Shown one piece after another: positions 45,501 through 57,490 of a DNA stretch of 64,000 bases. The stretch is from Fallopia convolvulus (lineage: Eukaryota > Streptophyta > Magnoliopsida > Caryophyllales > Polygonaceae). How positions within the stretch are numbered: position 1 is the stretch's first letter; every line of letters begins with the position of its first letter. The notes beneath the pieces are model-generated. The model searched no databases. It had not been told where the DNA came from and saw only the letters and a list, made by a program, of their open reading frames with translations. The DNA lies in contig OZ024718.1 in NCBI GenBank assembly GCA_964016875.1, positions 41,046,406-41,110,405 of the forward strand, written 5' to 3'. The position numbers were made by a program, and so were the translations under genes.

Positions 45501-47643
45501 ATCCTTACTAAAGGAAAGATTTCAACCTCTTTATACTTACAACATAGATTCTTCTTAGATCATTCTCGATTTGTATATCATCTTGACATACTGCATCTAA
45601 GATGAGGTATTAATGATTCCCCACTAGAATTCAAAGCTTGGGTTCATCTATTCTCCAAAACTATAGATCTTCTGGAGCTTACTTGTTATCTCAACTTCTA
45701 TATTCAAAGGTAAACAAACTTACCCTGTAACAAGTCCCAAGGTATTTACTACCCTTTTATCCTTACATAAGGAAATTCTTCCAATTTTCAATTCCTTATT
45801 ACATATGAAAGCACATGGCTCCACATAACCTTTTGAGATCCTTCCAAATTCTACCTTAGTTAAACAAACTAGACTTCTCCATCATTCTTGTCTTCTTACT
45901 TAACCATAAGGAGAAAACATATACCTTTTTATTAGCTCAAGTTCAAACCACATTGCAAAGGAAGAACTTGTGGTTAAGAGACTTGCCGACAACTTAACAG
46001 TTTTACCAGTGCCAACTTAGGTATTGGATTTGACAGATATAAAAACTTCAATACCCAAACACAATTGAAATTATTTTTCAGCGATAAGGTCCAAGCCTTA
46101 TTGACCACAATATTGAATGATTGATATTTTTCTCCCAACTGCTTGAAATATCAAAGACAAATATGCTAAGATCATTCCTTGATTGATCTCCTCAAAACTG
46201 AACTTTATATCATTTCCATCTTTAAAGAAACATAAGTCTATACCATTGGCAAATTAGAACATCTCAATGTTGATTCCATTACTAGTCCATTATAGACTTC
46301 AAGTCTTTTCTCATTAGCCCGAGTTGGGTATTATTCAACGTAACTCCAATAACGTTGTCACATAGGTTAGTCATCTGGATATCAACAACTCATATAATCA
46401 ATTAACACTTGTACTAAGTAGTTAATTGAACATAAACACATCATCGATGAACTTCTTCTTGTTCAATCCTTTTTAACCAATCAACCTTATTTACGACAAC
46501 CTTGATGATTAACCACTTGTTCACAATTTAAACTGAACCAACATTCTTCCTTCCTTTCTTACTATAATCATAAGAAATTCCCATTCCATTTAGGATTCTC
46601 AATCCTCTTAACTCAAAGGATATCAACATATATGAAAATCCGAGTTTGAACACTATCAGGTAAAAAAAAATTGAATTGTATTTTCCAATAGATTAACAAT
46701 TCAATTGATCCAACATTTGAGCACTTCAAAGCTCTTTAACTTCCAACTAAGCAAAGAAAAGTACAGGATATCCATGATTCTATACTATAGAGTCACAAAC
46801 ATAGTTGTTGAAGAAAGTTTCCAAAGACAATCCTTTTCTTTTCAGGATTCTTTTACATTCCTTCATGATCCATACATATCTTTTTTAGAATCACTCAAGG
46901 CTCGAAAGATTTTCCAAATCTCATCATTGAGAAGTAGAGGTTCCAGCTCCAAACTTCTATTGATACTCAAATTTCAAAATTTCAGGAATTCATATAAGAA
47001 TATACTCGTGAAAACTCTTAATCTTATGACTTCAATGTCAAAGAAACTCACTTTAACATTTCCTTTTTAAAGACAACACTTGAACTTTCACATATCAAGA
47101 AAAGGAATTAACAATTTCTTTCACATAACTTTGAATCATCAACTTTCTAACAAAATTCTTAACTTGAAATCTTCCATCATACGAGCTTAAAATAGGAAAC
47201 CTTCAAACTAGAAAGTCTTTATGAAGTACAATACTTAACTTCAAAATCTCACAAGAATTTTCCTAATATGGAAGAAACGACGAGGGTACACCCAATTCAG
47301 ACTCTCAAGAGAGAAAAGGAATTCATTGAGAACTTGGTCTAGAACCGGGTCAACTTTAGGAATGTTCACCTAATCTTACTTGGATCCTTCTCGGAATCCA
47401 TTCCCATCTCCAAGAAATCAAATGTCCACTTCAGGACCTTTTTCACATAAACCATTACAAACTTGTTACTTCGTGTTCTCCAATTCCCTTTTCTCCTTCT
47501 ATCTCTTCACGATTCTGGCTTCCAATCTTAACCACTTTCCATAAATGGTTCTAAGATAACACCCATATAGAATTCTCCGTAATTCTATATAAAAATAAAA
47601 GTCGCAAGCAAGACTTAGGAACTTTTAGCTCTGATACCACTTC
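42538..47643 (-). other. Interior of the LARD-like element
   Basis: About 5.1 kb, AT-rich, with clearly more C than G on the plus strand over most of its length. Frames longer than 60 codons are rare, and none contains a gag knuckle, a protease DSG/DTG, an RT Y-x-D-D or integrase motifs in a supportable context. Only the primer site (47628-47639) and purine tract (42538-42560) are recognisable. Confidence 0.7.
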
Positions 47644-49709
47644 TGTAACACCCCCTTTACTTACCCTACCGTCAGTAACCCCGATTAGGACTAAACCAGA
47701 GTTACCCAAGGCTTTAACCTGACAGAACTTACTAGAACAAGGTAAATGAAACCATTTAAAACCTAACAAAATTAAGTAAAACTTTACAGCGGAAAAGAGA
47801 ATAAAAGGTCTTATACAAGCCTTAACTTAAAAAGAATTAGTAAATAAATAGAACAACCTTCTATTTAAAAAAAGTCTTTATCAAGTCTTCCTTAAGTTCC
47901 AACTTCTTTCCCACTTCGCTTTGTAGAAGCCTAACCAAGAACTTCACTCAAGTATAGCCATTGGAAACCTTTCTTCAACTTCTGGAGCTTCAAACCTCTG
48001 AATCCGCCTCTTGAATCAACTTCCAAGAAGAACCTGATGTATCGTAAACCAACGGTTGACACTAGCCGACCATATAAAAGAAAAGAAGATGGACGGGTTA
48101 GTCTAATGAAAGACTAAGCAAGCGGAGAAACTAACTTGGTTCTTATGGTTGTAACTAAACATATTGGCATCCAAATCCGATTAGACTCGGATTATGATCC
48201 AACAGTTAGCAGTCTTATAGAGAATAAGAAGGAGACTCGCATATTCAAGAGATAGGACACCACAACTTGTGGTTCCTTTACGAAACATGAACAATTGTTG
48301 GAAACCCATATTAATCACATAACATTTTGAAAAGCCTCCATCGACTAATCAGATTGACTTAATCAAAGCTTGATTAAGAATCACTCATAACAGGGAGCAA
48401 GAATGGTTATCGAATGGACTAACCATCTTAGTACATTAATGTGCCTAACACACTTATCTATCATTACTCTCAATCTGTGCACTCGCACCATTTAATAGTT
48501 TTTACATAGTTCGGCCAACAACCGAGATCAGAGGGTATATTTCATCCATGATCATTTATACATGCTCGGCCAACAACCGAGTGTCAATTGCACTTAGCTA
48601 GAGTGCACCATTGTCTTCCTTCAACGTGAAGCGTGACATGAGTCATGACTCCAATATTGGGATACGCTAGCAAGCTAAGCCCCCCAATACAGATTTTGTT
48701 ATAAAGAGGTCATTGGAGACTCCGCTCCTACCCCTGGACTACCTATTTTGCAACAGTGTATCAGCACAGGACCACTAAAGAGATGTCTTGTAGTCTAAAC
48801 TCCCATCTCTACTATCTTACTTCACAACAATGTCTCAGCAAGAGACAGCTAATCATACAACGGTCCTAAATTCAGTTCTAGCGTAAAAACTGAAATAACG
48901 ACATGGTCGTTATTTCTAACAAAATAACAACCTATCAAACTTTATTCAACATACAAATTATTCCCAACATGAGGATTAAATGAAATTCAATTCCTCGTTA
49001 ATAACCATAACGCAAGAGAGAATCGTAAACTTGCCTTAGAAGGCGTGCTCAACGTCCTTAACAATTCCAACAGTAATCTTTATCACCCTTCTGCCAAATA
49101 TAATAAAAAGATTTCTCAACAACGAGCTCATGGAAACACTTCTTAGTTGTATACTCAAATTCTACAACTTCCTAATCGATAAACGATTTAATTTTCGAAT
49201 ATCGATATATAATAAATCCTTAGTTATCATGCTTTAAGGAGTCATCTTGGTGGAATTATAACTAATTATCCGCTTCACTTTTGAAACAACTTTCTAAACA
49301 AAAAGTGTTCCTCAGTAATAGTTCTTAAAGGTGACCAAATCTCGGATCAAACGGATTAACAACGAATCCCGAGTAATTATCTGAAATCCTTTACCTGCCA
49401 ATCGGTGTCAAAACTTGTATTCGCTATAACTGAAGACCCTGACGTCCGTTTCTCGAGCGGTTTGAACCTGTGAGACCGTATCAACGTCAAGATTATAAAA
49501 ACCATAAATTTAATTAGCAAAGCGGAACCAAAAGGCCCTTAAGGTGGCTCCGCAACCAACCTGCTAATTAATTTCGATCGTATATACCTTCACTCGAGCC
49601 CATGGCTCGTTTGGCTCGATAGTGGCTCGATCCCCGAGCCCAAGGGTGGTCGAGTATTGCCCGGCGGCAGCTCTCACAGTGGGTGGTGGTCGGACAAGCT
49701 GATGGTCGC
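47644..49709 (-). repeat. 5' LTR of the LARD-like element, first part
   Basis: Collinear with 39608-41755 apart from the 75-bp unit and scattered substitutions. It is interrupted at 49710 by element C and resumes at 55643. Confidence 0.85.
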
Positions 49710-51099
49710 TGATAGGCGTGAAATGGTCGTGCAAATCACGGCTATGCAAAAGAATCCAAACTAACTAAGAACCGTAGTCTTTAGGAAGTCCGGGTCGAAT
49801 CCACAGGGAGGTTGATTTATTTTTTTATGTGAATTTTATGGCAATTAAAGTAAAAAGGGGTTCATGAATTAAACTAAATCTAAGAATGCAAAAACTAACA
49901 AAATAATAAAAGATTATGAAAAACAATAATTAGGAAGATAGCTTAGGCAAACAAATATCCACAATCGTATGACAAGTTGATCATCGATTTCACCTCAATA
50001 TCACATGCAATGGATTTTCCAATTCCTTTTCAATTCTAACTAACAGCACAACCAGATACTATTAGTTCTAACTAATTAAACAACCATGAAACCATCAATG
50101 ATTCAGTTTAATAGCAGCAATAAGGATAGGAATATAATAGGATACAATTCTAGAATAAAACAACCAGCTTTTACCCTAGAATGTAAATCAAATCTCTTCT
50201 GCATAAGACTAGCACAATCATATACTAGCACGATGTAGTTGCTACTTTAATCTAGAGATGCTCAACCAGTAACACTCTAGATCTAGCAATAGATTCAATA
50301 ACAACAAACCCTAGTTGATCAGGCTAGAAACTGTTGAAATAAATCATAAACATTCAAGCAAGAGATAAGATTAAACCCAAGCAATAGATAAGGAATTAGA
50401 AATCTCACAACTTAATCAAAACGATGCTTCAATTGTCTGACTAAGCAAAAGGGCTTAGTTCTCCATGAAAGGCTAAAAACTCTGAAAGGAAAATATGATA
50501 ATAGTGTATGAATGAGATGCAACTCTCCAAACCCTAATATAATAGAACTAGGTCTAAAACTATATCCCAAAAATATAATATATCGGATTAAAGCTGACAT
50601 AGGAAGGACCAATAACAATAAAACACGTGGCATTACTTGAATCACGCAGCTTTCAGAGGCGGAAGGCGCCGCTGGGTTGGCGGCGGGTGCCACCAGCACC
50701 TCGGCTCAGAACTCAGGTCACACTTCGGGGGCTGTTTTGACTCACTTCGAGTTGGAATTTGGACTCGGAGTAAAAACATGAATTGTAGCTCTTTTAACTA
50801 GCTTTCCAATGATACCAATATCAACTTCATCGGACTACTATAGCTCCCGAATGAACCCTCACAAGACAGGTGTCGAACCAGCAACTCCAACGGATGGCCC
50901 GAATTCAAGCGTTCTTCTCCCGTTTCCATTCCTTTCACACTTGTTCACTTTAAGACCTGTAAAATAACATAGAACAAGTGCAAAAACGCAAAACTCCTAG
51001 ACACTCTAATAACTTAAAAAAACAAACTAAAACTACCTAAAAACAAAGCAAACGGAACGTAAACATGCATCCTAAATACTACCTATATGCAAGCTATCA
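49710..51099 (-). repeat. 3' LTR of element C (1,390 bp)
   Basis: Directly abuts the purine tract on its right (minus strand GGGGGAGTT, 51100-51108). GC-rich palindromic modules lie at about 50650-50700. Confidence 0.88.
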
Positions 51100-51135
51100 A
51101 ACTCCCCCATGCTTAACCCTTTCTTGTCCTCAAGC
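51100..51135 (-). promoter_or_regulatory. Terminal PPT and hairpin of element C
   Basis: Minus strand: CTTG-AGGA-CAAG hairpin (51123-51134), then 'ttaagcatgggggagtt' next to the LTR. The stem is shorter than in element A, where the outer CAAG is retained. Confidence 0.7.
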
Positions 51136-52833
51136 AAGTCATAAATCCAAAGCACACCACAGAAATGCAATCATACATCCATCTCAAGTCAAACAAGTAT
51201 TTCACATATAATCAAAAATCCGACCAAGACTTCCTAGCATGTATTATAATAAGCAAAAAGTAAAGCCCATTCATTCATTCTAGACCTCACCAAGGTAAAT
51301 TGTGTTTGCACTCAATTCTCAAGTGTTTAAGGGTAGGTGTTTCGTTCAAGATCAACCATGAAAACTAGACTACCATAAGCTTGCATCAGAGTTCTAAATC
51401 TCCACCGCTGGGAATTAAACACATAACAAAAATCAAGAGGTCTTTTTAAGGGTTGTAATGGGGCCAAGGTAAAGAGAAATTTGGAAGGGATCATATTTGG
51501 CATGTGGTGCTAAATCCGGGATAAAGAACTAATCCTAAACCCAAACTTCAAGACACTTTATTTTCTTACTTCTCCCAAACTTTTCTTTCTCAACTCCATA
51601 AACATTTTTATACACTTTGTTTCTTTCTTCACTTTTTTTTCTTTGCCTCTTCTTCAACTCTTTCTTTACTTTATGAAGACTACTAACAATTAAACTGAAC
51701 TTTTTCGTTTGCTTTGCACAAACTTTTCATCTTCATCATTTTTTTCACTTTGCAACCAAGAGTTGTATTTCCTCTTTTTCCACCTTTTCTTCCAACTCCC
51801 CCATACTTATACATAATTCACACAAAATAAAAACACGACCTAAAGTCTTAATCCCGGATGGGTCAAACTTATTTAGCTAGGAAAATTTTGTGGAGTTATC
51901 AAAAATAGGCTTAAAGCTCAAAAGAAATGGGGTATCAAGAACATGGATCTCGTAAGGTAGGAAGGGAAATAATAGGCTTATAAAGAAACATTGCCTCAAT
52001 CATTTTAATGTCATGCATTTAATCATATAAAGCAGCCTTGAAAAAGAGTCATAACGCAAGTTCTAGAGCTAGATAGTCATGGTGATACACTCAAGAATGT
52101 AGAGAACAAATATAATCATGAAAGGCCAAAAATATCTCACAAGGCTAATTTTTGTCTAGAACTTCAGAATGAATTAAATACCCTAGCTAAATACATGTTC
52201 AGTCCTATAATCAAGGTAATTAATCAATGATCATGCTCATATCATATCAACTTCAGCAAATCATGCAAATCATGGGTTAGAATTCATACTCAACTTTAGA
52301 GAAAGAAGAAGAATCAAACAATGGAAAAATATGAACCTATATGTAATATTTTTGTATTTTTATGAATTTTCTGATTTTTTTTTCAAGAATTTTAATCAAT
52401 GCAAAACATAAATTTAACATGCCTAATCTAATGAAACTACATGAATGCAAAGCAAGTAATTCCCTTCCCCATGCTTAAATCTTACATTGTCCCCAATGTA
52501 AAGTAAAAGTAAAGAGAAAGAGAAAAACTTACAAACCAACAACTAATTTGGGTCAGGGAATGGTGGTGAGCAACATCATAAGGGTAGAAATCGACATCAA
52601 AGGGGGCGGCGGGCTGGCGGCGGGTGCCGCCAGGGGGCGGCGGTCGCCGTTTTTCGGAAATTTGAGGCGACGGGCGCCGTCGGCCACTTCGTAGCTAGGG
52701 TCCTTTGAAATTAATTGGCGGCGGGCGCCGCCAGTTCCATTGCACTCCTTTGTGCCTACCTGCAGATTAGTCCAACGCAGAAACAAAGGAAAAACCGAAA
52801 CAAAAACAACTTACCTAAAAAAAAAGTACCTAG
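51136..52833 (-). other. Non-coding 3' region of element C
   Basis: Parallels the 4960-6630 region of element A in inverse orientation. It contains the internal hairpin-PPT-like module at about 52462-52500 (TACATTG-GGGA-CAATGTA then 'ttaagcatggggaaggg'), GC-rich palindromes at about 52605-52735 and a GA/CT-rich stretch at 51560-51800. No gene. Confidence 0.65.
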
Positions 52834-52851
52834 GTCGGGTTGCCTCCCGAC
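52834..52851 (-). promoter_or_regulatory. Conserved RNA hairpin just after gag (element C)
   Basis: Same GTCGGG-AGGCAA-CCCGAC hairpin as in element A at 4942-4959, about 30 bases after the gag stop. Confidence 0.5.
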
Positions 52852-52882
52852 AAGCGCCTTATTTAACGTCGTGGCTCGACGT

Positions 52883-54130
52883 TTAGCATAAATTGACAAG
52901 ATTAGACATTGTCAATGCCCTTAACAACCTGTCAAAAGCTTGTGAACACATCTCACAAGAACATAAGTAACACAATGATAAATTGAAAGTGAATATTATA
53001 CCATTCAAAAACCGTTTCAACTTATCAAACCTATGTGCCCAATTTTTATGAAATGGCATATGCTCAAACAAATTCAACACAAGTGGTGATGTCAGAAAAT
53101 ACTTACAGTATGGGTCAAAGTATTTGTCACCATTACCACTTTCTTCAAAGATGAACTCCATATATTTTTCACCTTCCACCTCATGTTCTAGACTTGGTTC
53201 CTCATCTTGCAACTCCATAAGCTCTGGATGTGAGAAGGTGGGGAAACTGAAACATGGGATTTCAAGGCCTAGCATAGGGCACGACATGATGGCGGGAGCC
53301 TTAACAGTTGTATCATCTTGATTTTCTCCCTCATTGTTGTCTACTTCATCAAAAAAGAAGTCATCATGGTCAACAAAATAATCTTCTTCCAAAACCACAG
53401 AAGGCTCAAACTCATTACTCCACATGGGAGAAGATGATTCAAGCTCCCTAGCCTCTGTAAGTATCTCTATGCCAGCACAAACTTCATTAGGCTCTGTGAT
53501 AATCTGCTCAGCGTGCTTTATAGGTGTGAATTCATATTGAGCATCAAATTCATCTTCATAACCCACATCAAGTGTCTTAGATTGCTCCTCAACTTGTATC
53601 TGGGTGTTTGACTCGTGATTGTTTGATTCCAATGTGATTCCACCATTCCTTTCACACAACTCAAAAGGACATGAGGTTGTGGAATGAAAATGTGAAGAAC
53701 AGAACTTACAGGGCTCCTTGATCAAAGTATCCATCAATGTAGAGATATTCCTATTCGTTGTATTCGTCAATGTAGAGATATCCCTAGTCAATTTATCTGT
53801 CCTTGTAGAGAGATCCCTCATAATATCCACAAGAGACGAATCAATCGAATGTGGTCGTTGGGAAGATGACTCAGCATGAAAGCTATGATCGCTCATGAAA
53901 CATAAGAAATCCCAGCATTCCTCGGATCTCATATATAAAAGCCTCTCATTGCTCATGTAGTCAGCCAATTCTCTTGTCTCAGGATTCATACCACGAATAA
54001 CTCCAATGTTGATCAGCCTATCATTGTATTGAAATCCCCATGTACCAATTTTGAACACATGGTCTTGAAATCTAAGAAAATAATCATGGGAGTGTTCATC
54101 CTGCAGTTGTGTACACTCGAACAAAGCCAT
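52883..54130 (-). CDS. gag-like protein of element C, intact, 415 aa
   Basis: Presumed capsid/nucleocapsid protein that packages element RNA in cytoplasmic particles. Residues about 1-85 resemble the second half of the plant Retrotrans_gag domain (DYFLRFQDHVFKIG, then NIGVIRGMNPETRELADY and ECWDFLCFMSDHS). Residues about 105-136 contain three imperfect repeats around R-[DN]-I-S-T-L. A zinc knuckle C141-x2-C144-x4-H149-x4-C154 (CKFCSSHFHSTTSC) follows. The remaining 260 residues are acidic, then hydrophobic, and end in ALTMSNLVNLC; this part is shared with element A. The ATG at 54130 is 118 bases from the LTR, and no longer upstream frame exists, so the N-terminal half of a normal gag is missing. 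No protease or RT follows. Confidence 0.8.
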   Translation of the reverse strand: MALFECTQLQDEHSHDYFLRFQDHVFKIGTWGFQYNDRLINIGVIRGMNPETRELADYMSNERLLYMRSEECWDFLCFMSDHSFHAESSSQRPHSIDSSLVDIMRDLSTRTDKLTRDISTLTNTTNRNISTLMDTLIKEPCKFCSSHFHSTTSCPFELCERNGGITLESNNHESNTQIQVEEQSKTLDVGYEDEFDAQYEFTPIKHAEQIITEPNEVCAGIEILTEARELESSSPMWSNEFEPSVVLEEDYFVDHDDFFFDEVDNNEGENQDDTTVKAPAIMSCPMLGLEIPCFSFPTFSHPELMELQDEEPSLEHEVEGEKYMEFIFEESGNGDKYFDPYCKYFLTSPLVLNLFEHMPFHKNWAHRFDKLKRFLNGIIFTFNLSLCYLCSCEMCSQAFDRLLRALTMSNLVNLC

Positions 54131-54226
54131 AGATTAGTAGCACCAAGATAAGATAGGTTATGAACCGTAAGATAGGTTCACAACATCAAAATTGGCACAA
54201 AAATCACACAAAAGACAATTATTGCC

Positions 54227-54244
54227 TCCCCGACAACGGCGCCA
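54227..54244 (-). other. Primer binding site of element C (tRNA-Asp type)
   Basis: The minus strand reads TGGCGCCGTTGTCGGGGA, one base different from the complement of the plant tRNA-Asp 3' end used by Athila elements, and lies three bases after the 5' LTR. Confidence 0.75.
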
Positions 54245-54247
54245 ATT

Positions 54248-55637
54248 TGATAGGCGTGAAATGGTCGTGCAAATCACGGCTATGCAAAAGAATCCAAACT
54301 AACTAAGAACCGTAGTCTTTAGGAAGTCCGGGTCGAATCCACAGGGAGGTTGATTTATCTTTTTATGTGAATTTTATGGCAATTAAAGTAAAAAGGGGTT
54401 TATGAATTAAACTAAATCTAAGAATGCAAAAACTAACAAAACAATAAAAGATTATGAAAAACAATAATTAGGAAGATAGCTTAGGCAAACAAATATCCAC
54501 AATCGTATGACAAGTTGATCATCGATTTCACCTCAATATCACATGCAATGGATTTTCCAATTCCTTTTCAATTCTAACTAACAGCACAACCAGATACTAT
54601 TAGTTCTAACTAATTAAACAACCATGAAACCATCAATGATTCAGTTTAATAGCAGCAATAAGGATAGGAATATAATAGGATACAATTCTAGAATAAAACA
54701 ACCAGCTTTTACCCTAGAATGTAAATCAAATCTCTTCTGCATAAGACTAGCACAACCATATACTAGCACGATGTAGTTGCTACTTTAATCTAGAGATGCT
54801 CAACCAGTAACACTCTAGATCTAGCAATAGATTCAATAACAACAAACCCTAGTTGATCAGGCTAGAAACTGTTGAAATAAATCATAAACATTCAAGCAAG
54901 AGATAAGATTAAACCCAAGCAATAGATAAGGAATTAGAAATCTCACAACTTAATCAAAACGATGCTTCAATTGTCTGACTAAGCAAAAGGGCTTAGTTCT
55001 CCATGAAAGGCTAAAAACTCTGAAAGGAAAATATGATAATAGTGTATGAATGAGATGCAACTCTCCAAACCCTAATATAATAGAACTAGGTCTAAAACTA
55101 TATCCCAAAAATATAATATATCGGATTAAAGCTGACATAGGAAGGACCAATAACAATAAAACACGTGGCATTACTTGAATCACGCAGCTTTCAGAGGCGG
55201 CGGGCGCCGCTGGGTTGGCGGCGGGTGCCACCAGCACCTCGGCTCAGAACTCAGGTCACACTTCGGGGGCTGTTTTGACTCACTTCGAGTTGGAATTTGG
55301 ACTCGGAGTAAAAACATGAATTGTAGCTCTTTTAACTAGCTTTCCAATGATACCAATATCAACTTCATCGGACTACTATAGCTCCCGAATGAACCCTCAC
55401 AAGACAGGTGTCGAACCAGCAACTCCAACGGATGGCCCGAATTCAAGCGTTCTTCTCCCGTTTCCATTCCTTTCACACTTGTTCACTTTAAGACCTGTAA
55501 AATAACATAGAACAAGTGCAAAAACGCAAAACTCCTAGACATTCTAATAACTTAAAGAAACTAACTAAAACTACCTAAAAACAAAGCAAACGGAACGTAA
55601 ACATGCATCCTAAATACTACCTATATGCAATCTATCA
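54248..55637 (-). repeat. 5' LTR of element C (1,390 bp)
   Basis: Same length as the 3' LTR and nearly identical; one of the few differing spots is the GC module near 55198 (gcggcgggcgcc versus gcggaaggcgcc). Confidence 0.88.
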
Positions 55638-55642
55638 GTCGC

Positions 55643-56420
55643 CGGCGACGACGTTTGGCGAGGCAAAGAAGAGACCGGCGGTGAACTTCTTTCTCCTGAC
55701 TTGTCGTTGTCGTCCCGCCCTAGTTCTCTTGCTGGTTCTGGTTTCCTTTTTCAGCAGCAACATAACAATAACAAGGAGGAAGAAGAAGGTGAGGTGAAGG
55801 TGAAGATGGAGGTTGAAGGGGAAGGCGGGGACGAGGAACAGCCGGCGGTGCACACTGAATTCTTTCTCCCGAGATCGTTCCATCCTAATCCCCTCTCTTC
55901 TAGTTCTCTTTGTCTAAGAGAAGCTGATTCATATGAGAAAAAGTCCAACCTTCTTATCTCTCCCTCGGTTCCTTCCTTAATAAGCAAAGAAAGTCGGTCC
56001 AACGGGATTTCCCGTTTCGGAACGGGACTCGCGTTAAAGCGGTAAAATTATGTACCTCGGGTGGAAAAACTTACTAAATACAAAACGTCCCGTAAAATAT
56101 GTAGACCAATAAAATCAATTTTCCATGATTTTATCACGCTACCTTCAATTTTTAAGGCTTCCGTTTCGTATTTTAAATCCTTTACAGTACATAATTAAAA
56201 AGACGGCTTATCCAATAAATATTCTTTTTCCACTGAAAAATCCTAGATTTCACACCGATCCATAAAATCATTTCTTTATGATCTTAGGATATCATCAACA
56301 ATTTTCTAGGATTTAATTTCCAACAAAAATATTGGATTAAGCGGCTAAACGGACAAAGAGGTTAAAAGGATATCCGAGAAAAATTCAAAAAAAAAATCCT
56401 TAAAAACCACAGTTATTACA
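55643..56420 (-). repeat. 5' LTR of the LARD-like element, second part
   Basis: Continues the LTR after element C and its GTCGC duplication (55638-55642); collinear with about 41756-42537 and ends at the AGAAA duplication. Confidence 0.85.
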
Positions 56421-56425
56421 AGAAA

Positions 56426-57490
56426 GGTAAGAATAACATCGTCGTTGGTGCTCTCTCTCGTATGTACGTCCTCCTAACTCATTTTCATTCTAAGTTGCTT
56501 GGGTTTACCTTGATCAAAGAGCTTTATAAGAATGATTTATTTTCAAGCCGCTCATGGAAATCCTAGAGTAGACTCGAGTCCATGAGACATAATTTTTGGA
56601 CGATGGGTATCTATACCGAGCTTGGAAGCTATGCATCCCAACCTCCTCAGTTAGGCACTCGTTGCTCAAAGAGGCTAATGATAGCCGAGGCTAATTTGGC
56701 ATCTCCAAAACTCTTGTGGCACCTCCCGAACATTTCTTTTGGCCATACATGACACAAGATGTAACGAAGTATTGCAAGGGCTGTGTGACTTGCCAAAGAG
56801 CTAAAGCCAAGTCAAGTCCCAATCTCTACACCCCGTTTCCTATCTCGGACGCCTTGTGGTAAGATATTTCCATGGATTTTATTACGGGCCTACCAATGTC
56901 ACAACGAGGTAGAGAATGTATATTCGTAGTTGTGGATTGATTCTCCAAGATGGCCCACTTCATAGTGTCTAAGGGAACAACAATGCAACCAACATTGCAA
57001 ACTTGTTCTTTGAGCATGTAGTGAAGTTACATGGTGTACCTAAAAGGCTAAAACTATTGTTAGTGATAAGGACACCAAGTTTTGCATCTATTTTTGGATG
57101 AATTTATCGGGAAATTTAGGTACACAATTACTCTTCTCCACTTCTTATCATCCCCAAACCAATGGTCAAACTAAAGTGATCAATCGGACCCTTGGCTCCC
57201 TTCTTAAGACGGTGCTCAAGGCTAACCCATGTATGTGGGAGGACTTATTGTGTATTGTCGAGTTTTCTTATAATAGATCCACCCATTCGGCTACTACGAA
57301 GACAATGTTCGAATTAGTCTACGAGCGTAATCCACCCACGGCACATCGGGGACAATGCCTATCAAATTGAAATCCCCGACAAGTATGGAGTCCACGCCAC
57401 TTTCGACGTCGCGAATTTCTCTCCTTATGTTGAGCCCGAGTATCATGATGAGGAAACAGGGACGTTTCCTACTCAAGGGAAGGGGATGCG
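56426..57490 (+). pseudogene. Integrase region of the outer Ty3 relic
   Basis: Degenerate frames contain the zinc-domain CKGCVTCQ, MDFITGLP-like DFITGLPMSQRG, SDKDTKF, HPQTNGQTKVINRT and YNRSTHSATTKTMFELVYER. An internal deletion near 57337-57352 joins this directly to HRGQ/IGDNAYQIEIPDKYGVHATF, omitting the stretch present in element B between GLNPHSP and GDNAYKI. Several stops and frameshifts are present. Confidence 0.75.

Larger units (their letters stand above)
49710..55637 (-). mobile_element. LTR element C: young gag-only Athila-like retrotransposon
   Basis: Plus-strand ends TGATAGG...CTATCA with a perfect 5-bp duplication GTCGC (49705-49709, 55638-55642); it is inserted in the right LTR of the LARD-like element. 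Two LTRs of equal length (1,390 bp) differ at roughly ten positions by eye. On the minus strand: primer site complementary to tRNA-Asp, an intact 415-codon gag, a conserved hairpin, an internal and a terminal hairpin-PPT module, 3' LTR. No pol is present, and the 1.8 kb after gag is non-coding. This fits the TR-GAG class of non-autonomous elements derived from Athila-type Ty3 elements. Confidence 0.88.
39608..56420 (-). mobile_element. Large LTR element with 2.9-kb LTRs and no recognisable genes (LARD-like)
   Basis: Plus-strand termini are TGTAACATCCCC (39608) and TTATTACA (56420), with a perfect 5-bp duplication AGAAA on both sides. LTRs: 39608-42537 and 47644-56420 (the latter interrupted by element C). 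On the minus strand a primer site TGGTATCAGAGC (initiator tRNA-Met, 47628-47639) follows the 5' LTR, and a purine tract AAGGGGG with the phrase 'ggtttcgaggacgaaacc' (42538-42574) precedes the 3' LTR; the latter is typical of Tekay/Del-type Ty3 elements. The 5.1-kb interior has no ORF longer than about 80 codons. Confidence 0.85.

Noticed and set aside
49780..49805. tRNA-like 'gggtcgaatccac' string (also 54325, and inverse near 7965)
   Set aside because: It is a conserved LTR block; no cloverleaf or acceptor stem can be formed around it.
52553..52786. 77-codon minus-strand frame in the element C non-coding region
   Set aside because: It is created by the GC-rich palindromes; the corresponding region of element A does not keep the frame.
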